The translations under genes were made by a program, and so were the position numbers. From positions 32,603,295 through 32,667,294 of the forward strand of contig OZ007570.1 in the NCBI GenBank assembly GCA_963931925.1: a DNA stretch of 64,000 bases. Direction: 5' to 3'. Position 1 is the first letter of the stretch; every line of letters starts with the position of its first letter. Origin of the DNA: Onchidella celtica. Taxonomy: Eukaryota; Mollusca; Gastropoda; Systellommatophora; Onchidiidae. Under the pieces are notes generated by a model. It worked only from the letters and a program-made list of their open reading frames with translations. It was not told the DNA's origin and searched no databases. Positions 63,012-64,000 of this stretch are shown piece after piece.

Positions 63012-64000
63012 ATTATGTTCGTCCTTTAATAAAACTAGACTAATGAGTTACATATATAATTGCTGAAGCCTTATGTATAAATTTGCAGACTGGTGCACCA
63101 CAGTATACTCGCATTTATAAACAGTGTCACTGTGATATATCAGTTTTTAGAGTTTATTTGAACGGCCTCTTGAACGCTATTCTAATGTGGGTTTTTTTTT
63201 TTCCTGTTTGAAAATGTATGTATTGTTATTCCCTTTGTTCATTCATTTCTTAACCTTCTTCACAATAATAAACAAGTGTTACTTGTAATTAATGTGTTAT
63301 ATTCTTGAACGTTCATTTGGTATAGTAATAAGAGAAATCATCTATAACAATTTCCCTGTCATTTATTCCTTTGGGAACTTTTGTTTTAGTGACACTTTTT
63401 ACATGCTATGTGTCAAGTGTAATCAATTGTTACTTTGAATGATTGGAGTGCATTGGATGTATTGTGGTGGTTTTTGGATGAGACTTTTGGGAGGCAGGGA
63501 ATGGATGGGTTTCCAATCCAAGGGTGAATTTACACAATTCGGTTTCGTATACCCTTTACATAAAATACTTCATAACTAATTCAATGTTCATGCTATCTAA
63601 GCAATTCAAACGTCATTTTCATCAGAAATTAAAGTCATATACAAATTTGAAACAAACCATTCAATTTGATTATGTCTATGGGTGCTGTATCAAACATTAA
63701 ACTATAAAACTGTTTTTCTCAAAATTTAGCTACCACACCCCCTACTCACAAAAGTGACCATACCTGAAAAAGTAAATCTGAAAATTTTAAGAAGCAGATT
63801 CATCAGAAAATGCCATTCTATGCAGAAATGCAATAAACTGTTGAAGTCAAAATGTGAACTTGTGGACCGTTTTCTCAGGCTTTTCTACGCTTTCCCCTTC
63901 AACGTATGGACTGTAATCGAGCCATTTACACGATGGTCCGCTTTGAGTGAAAATACAAATGGAGGTATTCAGGCAAAGAGCAGCCGCCATAATCTCAGCG
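63012..64000. other. 3' flank, non-coding
   Basis: After the poly(A) signal near 63029 I see no gene and no clear inverted repeat pairing with 59775-60439. Confidence 0.5.

Overview
The window is eukaryotic, and animal rather than fungal or plant. It holds long-intron genes with GT/AG splice sites, two families of Ty3/gypsy LTR elements, a DIRS element, RTE and CR1/Rex-like LINEs, tRNA-derived SINEs and several terminal-inverted-repeat (TIR) DNA transposons. The mix suggests a lophotrochozoan, most likely a mollusc. That assignment is inference and no single gene settles it. Almost everything here is mobile DNA. The only host gene supported across several exons is a CAP-superfamily (CRISP/antigen 5/PR-1) secreted-protein gene, present as two convergent paralogues.

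Layout. 1-3420: 5' part of a minus-strand Ty3/gypsy element (copy A). 3791-4210: hAT-like MITE. 5158-6524: tRNA-derived SINE whose tail has become a roughly 1 kb array of a 13-bp unit. 6958-21083: plus-strand CAP gene. Its intron 2 holds Ty3/gypsy copy B (8031-13356), itself interrupted by a solo LTR (8435-9501). Its intron 4 holds a 4.1-kb TIR transposon (16176-20267) carrying a broken DNCxGQNKN (DUF7869-like) protein gene. 21620-30023: nearly intact, very young Ty3/gypsy element with the Gmr1-type domain order (integrase before reverse transcriptase). 30029-35345: rest of the right side of the duplicated arm. 35345-43900: mixed repeats, a SINE and CR1/Rex-like LINE debris. 43905-50790: the same arm again in inverted orientation, containing minus-strand CAP exons. 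51116-51801: RTE LINE 3' end. 51911-55655: Mutator-like element with 0.5-kb TIRs, split by a solo LTR that in turn contains a SINE. 55795-56668: Mutator-like transposase fragment. 56800-59774: DIRS-type retrotransposon relic on the minus strand. 60440-63011: a second, differently organised DNCxGQNKN gene with an intron, several frameshifts and a poly(A) signal.

Two observations stand out. First, the two arms of the inverted duplication give natural empty sites. One empty site shows that the element at 16176-20267 inserted precisely with a 4-bp AGTA duplication, so a DUF7869-like protein gene sits inside a genuine TIR transposon; I do not recognise its superfamily. Second, the introns of the two CAP paralogues align easily, while their exons have diverged strongly and differ in length. 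This is the pattern expected of accelerated, possibly adaptive, exon evolution.
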